From positions 1-5,777 of the forward strand of contig DNAD01000074.1 of the NCBI GenBank assembly GCA_003484785.1: a stretch of DNA of 5,777 nt, written 5' to 3'. Source of the stretch: Lachnospiraceae bacterium. Its GTDB lineage: Bacteria > Bacillota > Clostridia > Lachnospirales > Lachnospiraceae. The translations under genes were made by a program, and so were the position numbers. Every line of letters starts with the position of its first letter. Positions within the stretch are counted from its first letter, which is position 1. This document shows, one piece after another, positions 1 through 5,777 of the stretch. The notes under the pieces are model-generated. The model searched no databases, was not told the origin of the DNA, and saw only the letters and a program-made list of their open reading frames with translations.

Positions 1-1185
1 GATAAGTTCTGGAACAGGGTCATTTTTCCCATAATGGACATACGAAACCGTATCATTGGCTTTGGCGGAAGGGTGATGGGCGCCGGGGAGCCCAAGTATT
101 TAAATTCCCCCGAGACGGAGATCTTTGATAAGGGAAGGAATCTTTACGGAATGAATCTTGTCCGAAGCTCCAGGAAAAAGGAGATCATCCTCTGTGAAGG
201 CTACCTGGATGTCATAACCCTGCATCAGGCGGGCTTTGATCAGGCAGCGGCTTCACTGGGAACCTCCTTTACTCCGGCGCAGGCAAGGCTTCTCGGAAAA
301 TATTCGAAGGAGGTCCTGTTAAGCTATGATTCCGACGGACCGGGAATAAATGCCGCTCTCAGGGCCATAGGGATACTGCGGGAGGCCGGCATCAACTGCA
401 GGGTGATCGATATGCGGCCCTATAAGGACCCCGATGAGTTTATCAAGGCCGAGGGAAGCGAAGCGTATCAGAAAAGGATAGACGAGGCACTGAACAGCTT
501 CTTTTTTGAGCTTGACAGGGTGAGGGAACGCTTCGATCTGAAGGATCCCGCGGGAAAGACAGAGTTCTTTCGGGAAGCAGCCTCGATGCTGTTAAGATTC
601 GAGGATCCCCTGGAGCGGGACAATTACCTTGAGAGCATCTGCGACAGATTCAGGATAAAGCAGGAGAGCCTGAATGAGCTTGTTAAAAAACAGGCTATCT
701 TAAACGAGAGCATAGTCATACCCGAGAGACCGAGACGGAGCGGGGAAAGGGAGCACGTAAAGGACAATATCTCCGAGCTTCAAAAGCAGTTTCTTACACT
801 GCTTGCGTATAATCCCGGCCTTTACCGATACGTTAAACAGGCAGGGATCTCTGCGCAGGATTTCAGCGAAGGGCTGTACAGGCAGGTGGCCGGAAAGCTG
901 TTTGAACAGCTTGAGGCCGGAGAGAGCAATCCGGGAGCGATCCTTGATTCCTACACGGATGAAAGAGAAAGGGAAGAGGTGGCATCCATTTTCAACGCTT
1001 CCGTGCCGGAGGAGGAGAAGGTGGATGAAAGGGCACTTAAGCAGCTGATGATCAGGATCCTTGAGAACAGCGTAAGTGTACTTATGTCGCAGAGCCACGG
1101 TGATATTTCTTTGATGCAGCTTTCTGTTAACAAAAAGAAGCGGCTTGAACATATGAAATCAGAGGTTACCGGTCAGGGACCATGA
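1..1185 (+). CDS. dnaG: DNA primase DnaG, C-terminal part (5' end outside window)
   Basis: DnaG makes the short RNA primers that start lagging-strand synthesis at the replication fork, working with the replicative helicase. The frame is open from base 1, so the gene enters from upstream; 394 residues are visible, and comparison with the roughly 580–600 residue family suggests about 200 N-terminal residues (the zinc-binding domain and the start of the polymerase domain) are missing. Visible signatures, numbered from the first visible residue, are FGGRVMG (21–27), PKYLNSPET (31–39), the TOPRIM glutamate in CEGYLDV (65–71), SLGTSF (85–90), the TOPRIM aspartates in YDSDGPG (109–115) and KDPDEF (142–147). 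The part after about residue 250 is divergent and helical, as expected of the helicase-binding domain. The first ATG in the window (base 34) is internal, because the residues before it also match DnaG. The gene ends in TGA directly before the inverted repeat that leads into rpoD. Confidence 0.97.
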   Translation, partial: DKFWNRVIFPIMDIRNRIIGFGGRVMGAGEPKYLNSPETEIFDKGRNLYGMNLVRSSRKKEIILCEGYLDVITLHQAGFDQAAASLGTSFTPAQARLLGKYSKEVLLSYDSDGPGINAALRAIGILREAGINCRVIDMRPYKDPDEFIKAEGSEAYQKRIDEALNSFFFELDRVRERFDLKDPAGKTEFFREAASMLLRFEDPLERDNYLESICDRFRIKQESLNELVKKQAILNESIVIPERPRRSGEREHVKDNISELQKQFLTLLAYNPGLYRYVKQAGISAQDFSEGLYRQVAGKLFEQLEAGESNPGAILDSYTDEREREEVASIFNASVPEEEKVDERALKQLMIRILENSVSVLMSQSHGDISLMQLSVNKKKRLEHMKSEVTGQGP

Positions 1186-1240
1186 TGGTATTACGTTATT
1201 AACACAGCCCGGAGGGCTGCGAAAAGTAACGATATTACCA
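1186..1240 (+). repeat. Compound inverted repeat between dnaG and rpoD
   Basis: The element starts at the first base after the dnaG stop. Three nested arms are visible: TGGTA (1186–1190) with TACCA (1236–1240); CGTTA (1194–1198) with TAACG (1227–1231), extendable by a U·G and a U–A pair; and a perfect GC-rich hairpin CAGCCC (1205–1210) / GGGCTG (1214–1219) with loop GGA. Small internal loops separate the arms (TTA opposite ATAT, and about four bases each side of the inner hairpin). No U-run follows, so it does not look like an intrinsic terminator. It could be an RNA processing or stability element separating dnaG from rpoD expression, or a dispersed repeat; both are inferences. Part of its 3' half recurs near base 5747. 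Confidence 0.8.
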
Positions 1241-1259
1241 CTTTCGCGATCCCGGAAAG
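1219..1259 (+). other. Alternative hairpins in the rpoD leader
   Basis: GCGAAA (1219–1224) is perfectly complementary to TTTCGC (1242–1247), and the enclosed sequence can itself pair GTAA (1226–1229) with TTAC (1235–1238). This fold excludes the outer arms of the compound inverted repeat, because the 3' arm lies inside its loop. A further weak hairpin, CTTTC (1241–1245) / GAAAG (1255–1259), ends directly against the rpoD ribosome binding site; it is compatible with the compound repeat but not with the GCGAAA/TTTCGC stem. The complementarity is read directly from the sequence. Whether the RNA switches between these folds is unknown. Confidence 0.5.
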
Positions 1260-1265
1260 AGGAGG
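1260..1265 (+). promoter_or_regulatory. Ribosome binding site of rpoD
   Basis: AGGAGG lies seven bases before the ATG at 1273. This spacing selects that ATG over the in-frame ATG at 1288 (Met6), which would be 22 bases from the site. The site directly follows the small CTTTC/GAAAG hairpin. Confidence 0.85.
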
Positions 1266-1272
1266 AAAAGGA

Positions 1273-2424
1273 ATGGATGAGAATAACATGTCGGTATTCG
1301 ACGAAAAACTGAATGAACTGGTCAAGCTGGGGCATAAGAAGAAAAATGTGATAGATAACAATGATATCCAGGATATGTTCTCCGAGATGGAGCTTTCCGA
1401 GGATAATTATGAAAAGATCTATGAGACCCTTGAGCAGAACAACATAGATATCCTTCAGATAACCGAAGAGGACAATCTTCTGCCCGATGATGATATCCTG
1501 CTTGCGGATGTGGATGTGGACGATGAGGATTTCAATCCCGCAGAGGAGGAAGAGGTTGATGTTGAGAATATCGACCTGACGGTTTTAGAGGGCGTAAGCG
1601 TTGAGGATCCTGTAAGAATGTACCTTAAGGAGATCGGTAAGGTGTCGCTGCTTACGGGTGAGGAAGAGATAGAGCTTGCAAAGAGGATGGAGGAGGGTGA
1701 CGAGGAAGCCAAGAAAAGGCTTGCCGAGGCTAATCTGCGTCTGGTAGTCAGCATTGCAAAGAGATATGTCGGCAGAGGCATGCTGTTTCTGGATCTTATT
1801 CAGGAGGGAAATCTCGGGCTCATTAAGGCGGTTGAAAAGTTTGACTACAGAAAGGGATACAAGTTTTCAACCTATGCTACCTGGTGGATACGTCAGGCCA
1901 TAACCAGAGCCATTGCCGATCAGGCAAGGACAATAAGGATCCCGGTGCACATGGTGGAGACCATTAACAAGCTCATAAGGGTTAACAGACAGCTTTTGCA
2001 GGAGCTCGGAAGAGAACCCACCCCCGAGGAGACCGCTGAGGAAATGAACCTTCCGGTGGAGAGAGTAAGGGAGATACTTAAGATATCACAGGAGCCCGTA
2101 TCATTGGAAACTCCCATAGGTGAGGAGGAGGATTCCCATCTGGGTGATTTCATACAGGATGACAATGTGCCCGTTCCCGCGGAGGCGGCGGCCTTTACCC
2201 TGCTTAAGGAACAGCTTACGGAGGTGCTGCAGACACTTACGGAGCGGGAACAGAAGGTTCTGGAGCTGAGATTCGGGCTCAGGGACGGCAGGGCCAGAAC
2301 TCTTGAGGAGGTAGGAAAAGAGTTTAACGTGACCCGTGAGCGTATAAGGCAGATAGAGGCCAAGGCCTTAAGAAAACTCAGGCATCCCAGCAGAAGCCGG
2401 AAGCTTAAGGATTATCTGGACTGA
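1273..2424 (+). CDS. rpoD: Primary (housekeeping) RNA polymerase sigma factor, SigA/RpoD
   Basis: This is the vegetative sigma-70 factor that directs core RNA polymerase to −10/−35 promoters. At 383 residues it is complete and of the short Gram-positive type, lacking the large non-conserved insert of proteobacterial RpoD. Region 1.1 occupies roughly residues 8–60, followed by a very acidic linker (15 Asp/Glu among residues 71–100). Region 1.2 starts at [11 protein letters not shown] (112–122). Region 2 runs from about 154 to 226, with [16 protein letters not shown] (154–169), the core-binding segment [19 protein letters not shown], and the −10 melting and recognition motif [14 protein letters not shown] (201–214). 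Region 3 spans about 227–305 and includes [17 protein letters not shown]. Region 4.2 carries the −35 helix-turn-helix [20 protein letters not shown] (344–363) and ends in [14 protein letters not shown] strong ribosome binding site and the structured leader precede it; its TGA overlaps the ATG of trmK. The identification is essentially certain. Confidence 0.99.
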   Translation: MDENNMSVFDEKLNELVKLGHKKKNVIDNNDIQDMFSEMELSEDNYEKIYETLEQNNIDILQITEEDNLLPDDDILLADVDVDDEDFNPAEEEEVDVENIDLTVLEGVSVEDPVRMYLKEIGKVSLLTGEEEIELAKRMEEGDEEAKKRLAEANLRLVVSIAKRYVGRGMLFLDLIQEGNLGLIKAVEKFDYRKGYKFSTYATWWIRQAITRAIADQARTIRIPVHMVETINKLIRVNRQLLQELGREPTPEETAEEMNLPVERVREILKISQEPVSLETPIGEEEDSHLGDFIQDDNVPVPAEAAAFTLLKEQLTEVLQTLTEREQKVLELRFGLRDGRARTLEEVGKEFNVTRERIRQIEAKALRKLRHPSRSRKLKDYLD

Positions 2425-3158
2425 TGGTCAGGCTGTCTGAAAGGCTTATGACTGTAGCCAATATGGTCACTCCGGGCCTCAGAGTGGCGGATGTGGGATG
2501 CGATCATGCCCATCTTGCGATCTATCTGACAGAGCAGGGTATATCGCCCTTTGTCTATGCGATCGATGTGAATGCCGGCCCCCTTGAGGGCGCTGAAAGG
2601 AGTATTGAGGAGGCGGGGCTTGCCGACAGGATAGAGACAGTTTTGGGAAACGGCCTTTGCGGTATTAATAAAGGAGATGCGGACTGTATTGTCATGGCGG
2701 GGATGGGCGGTCCGTTAATGGCCGAGATAATGAGAACCTCAAAGGACGTGTGCGACTCTGCCGCAGAGTTCATACTCGAGCCGCAGTCGGAGCCGGGAAT
2801 GCTTCGGCACTTTCTTGAGGACAGCGGTTATCTCATCATCTCTGAGGACATGGTCTGTGAGGAGAACAAATACTATCCGGTTATTAAATGCCGCCACGGC
2901 AGGATGGGATTGGACAGAGAGATTTATTATCTGTACGGAAAGATACTGATAAAGGAAAGACATCCCGTTCTTTTAAGATATCTCTATCAAAAAAGACGGA
3001 TACTCAGTGAGATAAGGCTGAAGCTTGAAGAGGCCGCAGACAGCGACAGCGTCAACGCAAGAAGGAAGAGTATCGGCATTGAGCTTCAATATATCGAGGA
3101 AGCGCTGTTTGTCATGGAGCAGGAAAGTCCGGTGGAAATAGAGAGGATAATACTCTGA
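2424..3158 (+). CDS. trmK: tRNA (adenine(22)-N(1))-methyltransferase TrmK
   Basis: TrmK uses S-adenosylmethionine to methylate N1 of adenine 22 in the D-loop of tRNAs; the family is typical of Gram-positive bacteria. The 244-residue protein has a Rossmann-type methyltransferase domain: N-terminal LSERLMTVANMV, SAM-binding motif I DVGCDHAHL (23–31), the acidic end of strand 2 in AIDVN (46–50), GNGL (75–78), and the family hallmark MAGMGG (91–96) where many other methyltransferases have an NPPY-like motif, then LEPQSE (118–123). Residues from about 175 to 235 are charged and helical, matching the C-terminal coiled coil of the family. The ATG shares its A with the TGA of rpoD, and the only Shine-Dalgarno-like bases (AAGG at 2407–2410) lie 13 bases upstream, so translation is probably coupled to rpoD. 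The rpoD–trmK adjacency is the standard Firmicutes arrangement and supports the call. Confidence 0.94.
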   Translation: MVRLSERLMTVANMVTPGLRVADVGCDHAHLAIYLTEQGISPFVYAIDVNAGPLEGAERSIEEAGLADRIETVLGNGLCGINKGDADCIVMAGMGGPLMAEIMRTSKDVCDSAAEFILEPQSEPGMLRHFLEDSGYLIISEDMVCEENKYYPVIKCRHGRMGLDREIYYLYGKILIKERHPVLLRYLYQKRRILSEIRLKLEEAADSDSVNARRKSIGIELQYIEEALFVMEQESPVEIERIIL

Positions 3159-3188
3159 TCAGCCGGTGAACAGATAACGGAGGGTTAT

Positions 3189-3971
3189 ATGAAATCTCAG
3201 AATCTCATAGAGCTGCTTGAAGAGCTGTCTCCTTTGGAATATGCCCTTGAGTGGGATAATTGCGGACTTCTGTGCGGAAGAAGGGATAAGGAGGTAAACA
3301 GGGTCTATATTGCCCTTGATGCTACCGATGAGGTTGTAAACAGAGCGGCTTCGATGGGGGCAGACATGCTCATCACCCATCATCCTCTGATCTTTAAGCC
3401 TGTAAAACGGGTAAACACGGACGATTTCTGCGGAAGAAGACTGATCAGGCTTATAAAGAGTGATATTTCCTACTATGCGATGCATACGAATTTTGACATA
3501 TGCGGGATGGCTGACGCAGCGGCGGAAAGCCTTGGGCTTCGCAATACCGATATCCTTGATGTTACCTTTACGAAGGACGGACAGAGGGAGGGTATAGGAC
3601 GGACAGGGAGGCTTCCGAGGATAATGAGCCTTTTGGAATGCTGCGAATATGTTAAGGAAAGGTTTAGTGTGGAGCACGTCAGGATATACGGGGATCCGGA
3701 TACGAATCTGGAGTTTGCGGCCGTTTGTCCGGGCTCGGGAAAGAGCGAGATAAAAAAGGCCATAAGCGCGGGAGCGGATGTATTTATCACGGGCGATATC
3801 GAGTATCACGAAGGGATCGATGCCACTGCGGCGGGCATAGCCATTATAGACGCCGGTCACTACGGGATCGAGAAGCTGTTCATCGACTATATGAGGGATT
3901 ATATATCCGAAAACTGCAGGGAGCTGGAGATAATCACCCATCCCCTGGAGGAACCGTTTATGATTATTTAG
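3189..3971 (+). CDS. Nif3-like dinuclear metal center protein
   Basis: This is a complete 260-residue member of the NIF3/YbgI/YqfO family, which are toroidal oligomers with a two-metal site in each subunit. Members are often annotated as GTP cyclohydrolase I type 2 homologs, but the physiological reaction is not settled. Probable metal ligands are visible: ITHHPL (His64, His65), MHTNFD (His99, Asp103) and DAGHYGIE (His224, Glu228). Other family signatures are LEWDNCGLLCG (20–30), GIGRTG (135–140), the CPGSGKS loop (180–186) and TGDIEYHE (201–208). The PGSGKS stretch resembles a P-loop but matches the glycine/serine loop of this family rather than a nucleotide-binding motif. The length fits the compact form; B. 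subtilis YqfO, longer by about 110 residues, has an inserted domain that is absent here. GGAGGG (3179–3184) sits four bases before the ATG. The gene follows trmK by 30 bases, a conserved pairing in Firmicutes. Confidence 0.93.
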   Translation: MKSQNLIELLEELSPLEYALEWDNCGLLCGRRDKEVNRVYIALDATDEVVNRAASMGADMLITHHPLIFKPVKRVNTDDFCGRRLIRLIKSDISYYAMHTNFDICGMADAAAESLGLRNTDILDVTFTKDGQREGIGRTGRLPRIMSLLECCEYVKERFSVEHVRIYGDPDTNLEFAAVCPGSGKSEIKKAISAGADVFITGDIEYHEGIDATAAGIAIIDAGHYGIEKLFIDYMRDYISENCRELEIITHPLEEPFMII

Positions 3972-3975
3972 CAGT

Positions 3976-3986
3976 AAAGGGGGGGG
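3976..3986 (+). promoter_or_regulatory. G-tract ribosome binding site of the nucleoside kinase gene
   Basis: AAA is followed by eight consecutive G (3979–3986), five bases before the TTG taken as the start at 3992. It decides the start: the frame has no nearby ATG or GTG and this is the only purine-rich site in reach. An out-of-frame ATG at 3987 directly abuts the G-run and would give only six codons before TGA (4005–4007). A G-run of this length can slip in replication and also causes sequencing errors; a length change would alter spacing but not the reading frame. Confidence 0.65.
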
Positions 3987-3991
3987 ATGAT

Positions 3992-5656
3992 TTGGAGAAG
4001 AAACTGAAGATCGCGGTAAACAATGTAGAGAAGGAATATCCGAGAGGGATCACCTTTGAGAAGATCGCGGCAGAGCACCAGCATGAATACGATTCGAGGA
4101 TAGTTCTTGCCACTGCCGACGGCAAGCTCAATGAGCTTAATAAAAAGGTGGGCAGAAGCTGCAGCGTATCCTTTCTGACCCTTAAGGATCAGAGCGGATA
4201 CCAGACCTATAAGAGAAGCGCCTGCCTTCTGCTGGTAAAGGCCTTTACCGATGTGGTCGGTGAGGAGAACATAAAGGACTTTGACATAGAGTTTTCCATC
4301 AGCAAGGGTTATTTCTGCAGTGCATCAGGAAATTTTGTGCTTGATGAGAAGCTCCTTTCAAAGGTTAAGCAGAGGATGGATGAGCTTGTCGAAGAGGATA
4401 TCCCCGTCAATAAGATGTCATATCATATTGACGATGCGATAGAGATATTCAGAAGCCATAACATGCGGGACAAGGAGAAGCTGTTTCGTTACCGCAGAGC
4501 CTCAAGGGTAAATGTTTACAGCATAGATGATTACCACGATTACTATTATGGCTATATGGTGCCAAGCACGGGATATATCACAAGCTATGACTTAAAGCTC
4601 TATGATGACGGCTTCATACTGCAGCTTCCCACCAGAAATGAGCCCGGAAAGGTTCCGGAGATAAACGTTCCCGCAAAGCTGTACCGGACCATGAAGGAGA
4701 CCACGGACTGGGCCAAGAAGCTGGGGATCGCCACGGTGGGGGATCTCAACGACAGGATCTGCTCGGGCGGCTTTAATGACCTGGTGCTGGTTCAGGAGGC
4801 CATGCAGGAAGGCAACATAGTAAAGATCGCGGAGGATATCGCGGCAAGACCTGGGGTCAAGTTTGTCATGATCGCAGGGCCCTCATCCTCGGGAAAGACC
4901 ACCTTTTCCCACAGGCTCAGCGTTCAGCTCAGGGCTCACGGCCTTATTCCTCATCCTATAGCGCTGGATGACTATTTTAAGAACAGGGAGGATACTCCTC
5001 TGGATGAGGATGGAAAGTACAATTTTGAATGCCTCGAGGCCATAGATACGGAGGGCTTTAACAGGGATATGACGGCTCTTCTTTCCGGCGAGACGGTTGA
5101 GCTTCCCACCTTTAATTTTAAGACCGGAAGCAGAGAGTATCTGGGCAATTACAAGAGGCTGGGAGCGGAGGACATCCTTGTGCTGGAGGGTATCCACGGG
5201 CTTAATGAGAAAATGTCCTATGCCCTTCCCAGAGAAAGCAAGTACAAGATATATATCAGCTCCCTGACCACTCTCAATGTCGATGAGCACAACAGGATAG
5301 CCACCACGGACGGCAGGCTTATAAGGAGGATGGTGAGGGATCACAGGACCAGGGGAACCTCTGCAAGGAATACCCTTGCCATGTGGAATTCGGTAAGAAG
5401 GGGAGAGGAAGAGTACATCTTTCCCTTCCAGGAGTCGGCTGACGCGATGTTCAACTCCGCTCTTGTCTATGAGCTGTCAGTGCTCAAGCAGTTTGCGGAG
5501 CCTCTTCTCTTTGCGATAGGCAAGGAGGACAGCGAATATCTGGAGGCCAAGAGGCTGCTTAAGTTCCTGGATTACTTTGTGGGAGTGACCAGTGAGAATC
5601 TTCCGAACAATTCCATTATCCGGGAGTTTGTGGGAGGCTCCATGTTCCCGGTCTGA
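3992..5656 (+). CDS. Uridine kinase-like nucleoside kinase with N-terminal TGS and ThrRS-like domains
   Basis: A 554-residue fusion. Residues 1–62 form a TGS-like domain (KKLKIAVNNVEKEYPRGITF onward). Residues about 63–230 resemble the second, editing-type domain of threonyl-tRNA synthetase, including DEKLLSKVKQRMDELVEEDIPV (118–139) and YMVPSTGYI (188–196). The C-terminal half is a uridine kinase/phosphoribulokinase-type P-loop domain: Walker A GPSSSGKTT (296–304), substrate-site ALDDYFKNR (324–332), DILVLEGIHGLN (394–405) and the lid RRMVRDHRTRG (445–455). It probably phosphorylates a nucleoside or related small molecule in the cytoplasm; the natural substrate cannot be told from sequence. 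The frame is open further upstream, to an ATG at 3725, but that extension lies inside the Nif3 gene and encodes unrelated sequence; TTG at 3992, five bases after a G-rich ribosome binding site and 20 bases after the Nif3 stop, gives the usual family length. TGS-ThrRS-like kinase fusions of this type are common in clostridia and Thermotogae. Confidence 0.88.
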   Translation: MEKKLKIAVNNVEKEYPRGITFEKIAAEHQHEYDSRIVLATADGKLNELNKKVGRSCSVSFLTLKDQSGYQTYKRSACLLLVKAFTDVVGEENIKDFDIEFSISKGYFCSASGNFVLDEKLLSKVKQRMDELVEEDIPVNKMSYHIDDAIEIFRSHNMRDKEKLFRYRRASRVNVYSIDDYHDYYYGYMVPSTGYITSYDLKLYDDGFILQLPTRNEPGKVPEINVPAKLYRTMKETTDWAKKLGIATVGDLNDRICSGGFNDLVLVQEAMQEGNIVKIAEDIAARPGVKFVMIAGPSSSGKTTFSHRLSVQLRAHGLIPHPIALDDYFKNREDTPLDEDGKYNFECLEAIDTEGFNRDMTALLSGETVELPTFNFKTGSREYLGNYKRLGAEDILVLEGIHGLNEKMSYALPRESKYKIYISSLTTLNVDEHNRIATTDGRLIRRMVRDHRTRGTSARNTLAMWNSVRRGEEEYIFPFQESADAMFNSALVYELSVLKQFAEPLLFAIGKEDSEYLEAKRLLKFLDYFVGVTSENLPNNSIIREFVGGSMFPV

Positions 5657-5663
5657 TAAGCTT

Positions 5664-5704
5664 TGGGAAATGCTGAGAAGATCGGTTTTCCATAATGGAT
5701 TTTT
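5664..5704 (+). terminator. Possible weak terminator after the kinase gene
   Basis: TGGGAAA (5664–5670) can pair with TTTTCCA (5686–5692), seven pairs including one G·U, across a 15-base loop; five T follow at 5700–5704. The stem is AU-rich and the T-run starts eight bases after it, so this is a poor match to an intrinsic terminator. The position just after the last stop codon is the main argument for it. Confidence 0.25.
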
Positions 5705-5740
5705 AAGCTGTGACTGAAGCGGATGGCCGCGCCCTTAATA

Positions 5741-5772
5741 TCGCAGGGGCTGCGAAAGAAATATATTCCCAC
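5741..5772 (+). repeat. Small hairpin and partial copy of the dnaG–rpoD leader motif
   Basis: TCGCAG (5741–5746) and CTGCGA (5750–5755) form a perfect six-pair hairpin with loop GGG. The stretch from 5747 repeats the 3' half of the dnaG–rpoD leader: GGGCTGCGAAA is identical at 5747–5757 and 1214–1224, and ATATT-C-CCAC (5763–5772) matches ATATT-A-CCAC (1232–1241), with five and seven bases between the two blocks. The pairing partners differ between the copies, so sequence rather than fold is shared. The rest of 5657–5777 holds no gene that I can support; the window ends before the next gene. Confidence 0.5.
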
Positions 5773-5777
5773 CTGTG

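Noticed and set aside
29..38. CCATAATGGA in dnaG repeats the sequence at 5690–5699.
   Set aside because: The first copy encodes conserved DnaG residues (FPIMD), so the 10-base match is most likely chance.
1199..1236. Promoter for rpoD (TTAACA at 1199 with GATATT at 1231).
   Set aside because: The spacing of 26 bases is far outside the usual 16–18 and the −10 match is poor.
1186..1240. Intrinsic terminator between dnaG and rpoD.
   Set aside because: The hairpins are followed by CGAAAAG and mixed sequence, with no U-rich tract.
3728..3750. PGSGKS in the Nif3-like protein as a Walker A ATP/GTP-binding loop.
   Set aside because: It lacks the full GxxxxGK[ST] spacing and coincides with the conserved Gly/Ser loop of the Nif3 family.
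3159..3941. A 260-codon open frame on the − strand opposite the Nif3 gene.
   Set aside because: It is an antisense shadow of a well-supported gene; the predicted protein shows no family motif I recognise and has no ribosome binding site pattern consistent with the region.
3725..3991. In-frame extension of the kinase gene upstream to an ATG at 3725.
   Set aside because: It lies inside the Nif3 coding region, its translation is rich in Arg, His and Gly and unlike the kinase family, and TTG at 3992 has a ribosome binding site and gives the expected length.
5709..5741. Promoter for the next gene (GTGACT at 5710, TAATAT at 5736).
   Set aside because: Both boxes match only four of six bases and the spacer is 20; the downstream gene is not visible, so there is nothing to support it.
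5572..5772. 66-codon open frame on the − strand at the window's end.
   Set aside because: It mostly overlaps the 3' end of the kinase gene antisense, and shows no recognisable motif.

Overview
The window looks like a core chromosomal segment of a Gram-positive clostridial bacterium, most likely a member of the Lachnospiraceae. The reasons are the gene order dnaG–rpoD–trmK–Nif3 family, which is the Firmicutes form of the macromolecular-synthesis locus, a short 383-residue primary sigma factor with an acidic N-terminus, strong GGAGG-type ribosome binding sites, a TTG start and heavy use of AGG/AGA arginine codons. The family-level assignment is an inference; the gene order and protein identities are secure.

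Layout, all on the + strand: the C-terminal two thirds of DNA primase (1–1185, 5' end outside the window); an 87-base leader with conspicuous nested inverted repeats (1186–1272); the primary sigma factor (1273–2424); the tRNA adenine-22 N1-methyltransferase, whose start overlaps the sigma stop by one base (2424–3158); a Nif3-family dinuclear-metal protein (3189–3971); and a P-loop nucleoside kinase-like protein whose N-terminal half resembles the N-terminal part of threonyl-tRNA synthetase (3992–5656, TTG start behind a run of eight G). The last 121 bases (5657–5777) hold no gene, one weak terminator-like fold and a small hairpin.

The genes are closely packed (gaps of 87, −1, 30 and 20 bases) and I see no convincing promoter between them, so they probably share at least some read-through transcripts. 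They join replication priming (DnaG), housekeeping transcription (sigma), tRNA modification (TrmK), a poorly understood metal protein and a kinase of uncertain substrate. There is no mobile element, CRISPR array, defence system or sign of recent transfer.

The most notable signals are in non-coding DNA and in one domain. First, the dnaG–rpoD leader can fold into two mutually exclusive structures. Second, part of that leader (11 identical bases plus a second near-identical block) recurs at the far end of the window, as if it were a dispersed element. Third, the aminoacyl-tRNA-synthetase-like domain of the kinase aligns with the ThrRS editing region but has lost all four metal-binding residues of the HxxxH/CxxxH pattern.
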